Assembly (NCBI GenBank): GCA_026315105.1
Contig: CM048755.1
Location: 761,379,301-761,443,300, forward strand
Source of the DNA: Locusta migratoria
Taxonomy: Eukaryota > Arthropoda > Insecta > Orthoptera > Acrididae
Length of the DNA stretch: 64,000 nucleotides
Reading direction: 5' to 3'
Positions within the stretch are counted from its first letter, which is position 1. Every line of letters starts with the position of its first letter. The position numbers were made by a program, and so were the translations under genes. Of this stretch, positions 58,914 through 64,000 are shown in pieces. The notes under the pieces were generated by a model. The model had not been told where the DNA came from. It worked only from the letters and a program-made list of their open reading frames with translations, and ran no database searches.

Positions 58914-59111
58914 GCCGGCCGCGGTGGCCGAGGAGACTAAGGCGCTCCAGTCACGGTCTGCACGGCCACTACAGTCGGGGGTTCGAATCCCCCCTCGGGC
59001 ATGGATATTTGTGCCGTCCTAGTTCGTAAGTAGTTCATAAGTAGTTTGTAAGTTTAGGGACTGATGACCCCGTAGTTAAGTCCCATAGACTATACAAACA
59101 TTTGAACATTT
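58914..59111 (+). repeat. full-length tRNA-derived SINE (first family)
   Basis: Head 'gccggccgcggtggccgag' with A box near 58,925-58,935 and B box GGTTCGAATCC near 58,980-58,990, then body and 'ctatacaaacatttgaacattt' end. Flanks GATTTTAGCGTCCAC (58,899-58,913) and GATTTAGCGTCCAC (59,112-59,125) are a clear target duplication. Best copy of the family here. Confidence 0.92.
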
Positions 59112-59125
59112 GATTTAGCGTCCAC

Positions 59126-61032
59126 CCAGTACCTTCTAGAAGTTTGTCCCCCTCCCTCCCTCTTCAAAGACCCTAGTCGACGTTCGAACTAATGATAACA
59201 GTGTATATTGACCTAAAAACCAGTGTTGAGTGGGCGACAATGTGATGGACAGCATCAGGTTGAAAAGTGGTGTGAGTAGTAGAAACAGTGAACGCTCTGA
59301 GAGTCAAAATACGATTCACCTTCTTAGAGGCCCTTTCCCTGTAGCGACCCTGGTCGCCCTCAGCAACTTTAAAAATGTCATGAACATATCTTCTTTTCTA
59401 ATTTGGAATGATTTTCAAAACATTTTATCCATTTTTTATTGAGGAACTGTTTTAGCATAACAAGACAAATTCAAAATTGTGATTTTTTTTTTTTTTTTTT
59501 TTTTTGTGTGTGTTTCAACCTCATGTATATTTATGATTTGTCTATCTATGTTTCCTTGTAAAGTTTGCATTATTATACATGTTGTCCCAAACCTGTGGTC
59601 TCACCAGCCACATCTGCATCTTCAAATTTTACTGCCCTATGCTTGTATTACTAATTAGTGGATGAAATGACTTGCTCTGCAGGTTATGAAGTAGAACAAC
59701 GAAATCAATTAACACTCGCAACACAGTATAGGAACAGCCTATCTGTAGAGGCTTAAAGGTTAATGCGCAACGGAAAACTTCGCCACTCCCAGATGGGGAG
59801 AGACAAATCTGACTAATATTTAAATTAAAATTGAGAGAGGTGTTAAGGAACAGAAAATACGTTTAACAAGTATTATTCATTATGAAATGGGGAGACCAAT
59901 GTAAAACATTAAAAGCACACACCTCACATAAAATTAAACATAGAACTTGATAAACGGCCCATTTGATTGCCCACCTATCAACAAAGCTGATATATTAGAA
60001 ATTGGGGTAAAATTGTCGGTGAGTAGACATACATTCATTCACACACACTCATCAAAGCTCTCACGGCACTTACTCAACAGCGACTAGCGTCTGCACCAGA
60101 AAATGAGGGGAAGAGTAAGCTTGATACACGCGCACATATTAATGTAAAACTCGACTGCTATTCCGTAATCGGGACACATCGTTGTTCACAGGCTACTGGA
60201 CTGGTTCTCATCTCAACTCGCAAACTTGAAATACATAGAACTAAAACACGACGCGCGGAAGAATTGAAAAAATAGAATCATTAACCTTTATCGCCTGAGG
60301 GGCCTTAAAGCAATTTGATGATCGGTATCGGATTCATAATAGGTAACACACGTGGCATGACTAACAGACAAAGCAACTTCGTTGAAATTTGAATAAATCA
60401 CTGGTAAATTACTGCGGAAACAAGATAATCGAATAGCACTGTTTAATTATAATCGCGAACCAAACTGAACATTTTCAAGGGCTGAAATCCTAACATGAAC
60501 AAAGGAACAAAGCCACACGTGGTTCGGTTATCATAGCCTCACGTCAGATAACAAAAGTTTTAACACTAAACTAGTTAGTTCTAACCGAAATATTCACGCG
60601 TATTACGAACGAAATCTTGAAGCAGTTTAAGACTGCTGCGAGCATTGCGACTCAGAAGCTAACACCATGAAATTATTCAGCAATGGTCCTCAGAGCAGCA
60701 GTCCAGTTACAGCCGCTTACCTCGAGCACGTCCGACGGAAGAGTGCCCTGGCCGCCGCGTGTCACGGCCGATTCACCGTATGCGAGGAGGGGTGGGGGTT
60801 GTGACCAGCTAGCGAGCCCGTCACCAACGGCCGGAACCAGAGCATTAGTCTCGGTATCATAGCATCTCTGCAGCGCACCGACAGGCGATACTTTGATGTC
60901 AAAGAAAGCGTTGCTTCAGAGAGGGGACTGTAGTAGACGATTACATGATTACAGAGATGTAACCAGCTCGTCTGCAGAGCGCGGAGGCAGCACTCCACAT
61001 TCATATTGCAACACGCAACTAAGCGACACATT

Positions 61033-61033
<1 letters not shown>
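59126..61033. other. unassigned
   Basis: Poly(T)23 at 59,483-59,505. From about 59,700 the text changes character, but no LTR, frame or RNA gene could be recognised. Confidence 0.45.

Positions 61034-61082
<49 letters not shown>
61034..61082 (+). repeat. (CA)n microsatellite, about 49 bp
   Basis: Perfect dinucleotide repeat, the longest in the window. Confidence 0.95.
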
Positions 61083-61086
<4 letters not shown>

Positions 61087-62059
61087 ATTCAGTGGCGATG
61101 TTAGTCAGGGCAATATACAACATAACACATAAAATATCACGAGATAATTAAACGAATAAGACACAAATTTGGGGCGTCATAAAACAGTTGCATAAGCGAA
61201 TTTACAGGGTCGCCTAGCAACACAACAAATGTCATTGCTTCATTAAATACATGGAACATGTTCACTTCATTATGTGGACGTGTTTCATCACCTTCCTTTT
61301 AGAGGAGTAGAAAAGATCTGAAGGCAGGCTAGTAATAGAAGATTGGCTTCAGCTTTTAAACACAAACGCAATGGACATTGAAAATCAGAAAATAAAAACT
61401 TAATCTGAAAATTGGGCAGTATGGGCAGGGCATTATACTATAGCAGTTATAATCTGACACAAAACACATTAAAATACATGAAACAATATTCATAGTCAAT
61501 CAGTTAATAAAATAATAGAAAAGGTAGTGTGCAAGTGGTTGGTTAGACCAAAATGTTGGTGGAGGGTAACATCAAACAGATTCCTAATACATAAAATCAC
61601 AAAATCATTGTAAAACAAGATTATATAGAAAATTACAGGCTCATGCATAAGTCATTGCAAGTCTTATTAAAATTTTTGTTTTGTTTGATATAACCACGCA
61701 CACTCGAGTACTTAGTCACAGATTCAACGGAATTGAGCCTAGGGACATCGTCGGGGAGGGCACGTACTTTGCAAGAAACTCGGAGGAGACTACGCCTCGC
61801 CTCGAAGATACCTCGGTCGTGGTGTCTCGGTGCTGTGGATGCGATACCAAACTGTCGAGCTACAGCTTATTGGTGACACGTTTCTCCATAGGGCAATGGC
61901 ATGAAATATTATTGGTTGCACAACTGAATTGTCCGAGAATTGTGGGCGCACCTTCTGTGTGAGAGGGTGCCTAGTATCAGGGATCAGTGTCGATTGCAAG
62001 GGTAAAGTTGTGAAGCCCTCGTCTCTTCTCTCGACTGGAGCCTCGCATAGCCCCAGTCA
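61083..62059. other. unassigned
   Basis: No gene recognised; GC content rises from about 61,700 towards the GC-rich patch. Confidence 0.45.
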
Positions 62060-62530
62060 GTCGCTAGAGAGGGACGGCGGTGTCGCGCTCTGCTGCTCTC
62101 GTAGAATGGCGTTCCAGCAGAGTCCACATATTTACCGCGTGTCGATGTAGACTGCAGCGGAAGGACGGCGCGCGATGTGGCGGCGCTCGTCGTACGCCCG
62201 TGCTGGCTGTGACACGCACCAGGCGAGCGCGCACCCAGAGCCACGCCGACCGCAGAGTGCCCGCCGGCACCAGTGACGTCAGAGGGGGCCGACGACACTC
62301 CGCTGGGAAAGGTCGAGGTGTAGGGTGGTGGGGGGGTGAAGCTCGGCGGCAGGCGTCTACAGTGGACGGCGGCGATGACGTAACCTGCCAGAAGCAGTGG
62401 CGGCCGGAGCGCGGCTGGCTCTCGCCGACCCGTGCCGTAGCTGCACGCCTGTGTGTGGTTGCCTTACAAGTCTGCTCAGAATCTAAACATTTAGTTGCCC
62501 TCGAGCATACACTTTGCCGTCCGTTTTAGT
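62060..62530. promoter_or_regulatory. GC-rich, CpG-dense patch with CRE-like sites
   Basis: Nearly 470 bp of CpG-dense DNA in an AT-rich region. It contains the perfect palindrome TGACGTCA near 62,274-62,281 and TGACGTAA near 62,376. One plus-strand frame (62,080-62,529) and minus-strand frames are open across it, which GC-rich DNA gives by chance. It could be a promoter/first-exon island or part of an LTR. Confidence 0.3.
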
Positions 62531-64000
62531 CACTTGGCGGCGCGATAATAACATGAACATACCCAAATTAAGAAATAACAAAACTTACAAATTTAAGGAC
62601 CACATAGCTTTACATAGGGTGGTTGTTATAAAACTAATCTAAGACACTACAAAATTTATAGTTGGTGTAACTTAGTCCCGAGAGAGCATTAGAAATCTTT
62701 ACTTCTTCACCTATGATATAAGGAAAATTTATCGTAGAGTAAAGTAGGTAGTGTTAGTATTTGGTTATAGCATTCTCAGATTCACACTTCACAAGGAGGC
62801 AGCATCAGTTTAGCGCAGGGGACAGGCAATTTGCATAAAATAATGGCGCTGCTGCGGCATTGTAAAACATTTAAAAAAAAATAAAACTGCTGTTATTTGC
62901 GCACATGCAGACGTCCTCTTCCGTGTCAGCTGTCTGTGGAGTGGAGTGTAGAAACTCAGACAGACAAAACACAATTTTACATCTCCTGGGAGAAAACCTC
63001 TTATATTCTCCACACACCTGGCCTCTTCAGTCTGTTTATGAGGTGCCAAACCGCATCAAGAAGTCGCACTCCAAAGTATACATTTCCCAACGGTACATTT
63101 TTTGGAAATAGCAGACCGCACACAGCATTTGCTTTCATCTATAAAATGGTAGATACGTCCATATAAATGTGGAGGGCAGACTGCACAAGCAGTTGCACTC
63201 GCCAACAATTTATCGTATTGTCATTCCTGAAATACGCACAGCAAGATTAAGAGTCGTTTTGGCCAAAACGTACATTTATAACCATATATTACTTAATGAC
63301 AAGTATCATTACCTGAATACATAAAACAGTTGATTAATGTGACAGTCCTGTTCCAACAACACAACGACAATTATATGAACACATTGATACATGAAAGCAT
63401 CATAATAAGGAAATGGTCTTGCGCAAGACAACATGACAAACGACAAAATAAAACTCAATACAAATTACGCATGTATATCATAATTAAAATGTTACCGAGT
63501 TGTCGGTCATACCACCTTTTACTTGTGTTCCTTAATCTCAAATTCTCCTCACGCACTGCTCGCAAATCATGATTGTCAGTGTGTCGCTGTATCTTGCATC
63601 TGTCCTTGTTTATAAGTTTCGTGTGGCCGGTCATTTTACTTCCAAGGATATTCGTATTTTTATTCCACATCATCGTACTTACGCGCACATCGTTCTTAAC
63701 TGTGGGGACCTCAAAGCATCACTGGCAAATTTGGTTAGAAGTGCACAGTATTAAATTTTACTACGCTATAGCTCAGGTTACTGATACAATGTTTGGAAAA
63801 TTATTATGCCTCGCAACTAGCACCGAACTCTCCTTTTCGAGAAGACAAAAATAAATCCCGAATGCCTACTTCACTTTTCCAGCGAAAACCCGATTTGAAT
63901 CAGGGCGGCGGCGCCTCCACGGCGACTTACAGAATAAGCAATGGTTCAACAGAAATTGGGTGTCTTGCCGCGGCATTTGCAAAATAATTCCTTCTATCAA
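62531..64000. other. unassigned
   Basis: No gene, RNA or known repeat recognised to the end of the window. Confidence 0.5.

Noticed and set aside
61150..61180. Reverse primer-binding site of an LTR element
   Set aside because: 'GGGGCGTCATAAAA' only loosely resembles a primer site, and no LTR pair flanks it.
62080..62529. 149-codon frame in the GC-rich patch
   Set aside because: Stop codons are rare in such GC-rich DNA; the product is Arg-rich without a domain, and frames on both strands are open.

Overview
The window looks like repeat-rich, non-genic DNA from a large insect genome. The density of jockey-superfamily LINEs, tRNA-derived SINEs and an LTR element, the AT-rich background and the microsatellites all fit an orthopteran. 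Several SINE types resemble repeats I remember from grasshoppers of the Schistocerca type; that taxon is recalled, not tested. I recognise no intact host protein-coding gene, no genuine tRNA or rRNA gene and no CRISPR array.

Layout. 1-5,060: AT-rich DNA with a LINE relic and SINE scraps. 5,060-8,970: a long, decayed CR1-like LINE on the minus strand, with an SGNH-hydrolase-type ORF1 and an endonuclease/reverse transcriptase ORF2. 9,255-10,920: a 5'-truncated I-group LINE with a complete RNase H domain. 10,920-19,038: mostly unassigned, with two SINEs and one speculative exon. 19,039-26,301: a complete Ty3/gypsy-type LTR element (two 629-bp LTRs, 4-bp target duplication, tRNA-Leu primer site, polypurine tract) that has lost the end of gag, protease and most of reverse transcriptase but keeps RNase H and integrase open. 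It sits in a minus-strand LINE ORF1 (26,302-26,880). 27,100-34,600: SINE clusters, an RTE-like LINE tail and a possible LTR. 34,800-37,740: a Tx1-like LINE split by a CR1-like LINE. 38,040-44,690: diverged tandem repeats leading into a 4-kb imperfect inverted repeat. 46,955-50,262: a nearly intact LINE broken by one frameshift, facing a tail-to-tail LINE fragment (50,339-50,935). 53,987-55,955: a decayed LTR-element gag with a tandemly repeated coiled coil and a SINE inside it. 58,450-59,125: two inverted SINEs, each with target duplications. 59,126-64,000: unassigned, with a GC-rich patch near 62,060-62,530.

Most coding features belong to selfish elements at different stages of decay. The nesting gives relative ages: a gypsy element landed in a LINE ORF1, a CR1-like LINE in a Tx1-like LINE, a SINE in gag, and a SINE in one palindrome arm. 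The palindrome at 40,602-44,685 is the least explained structure and the strongest candidate for something undescribed.
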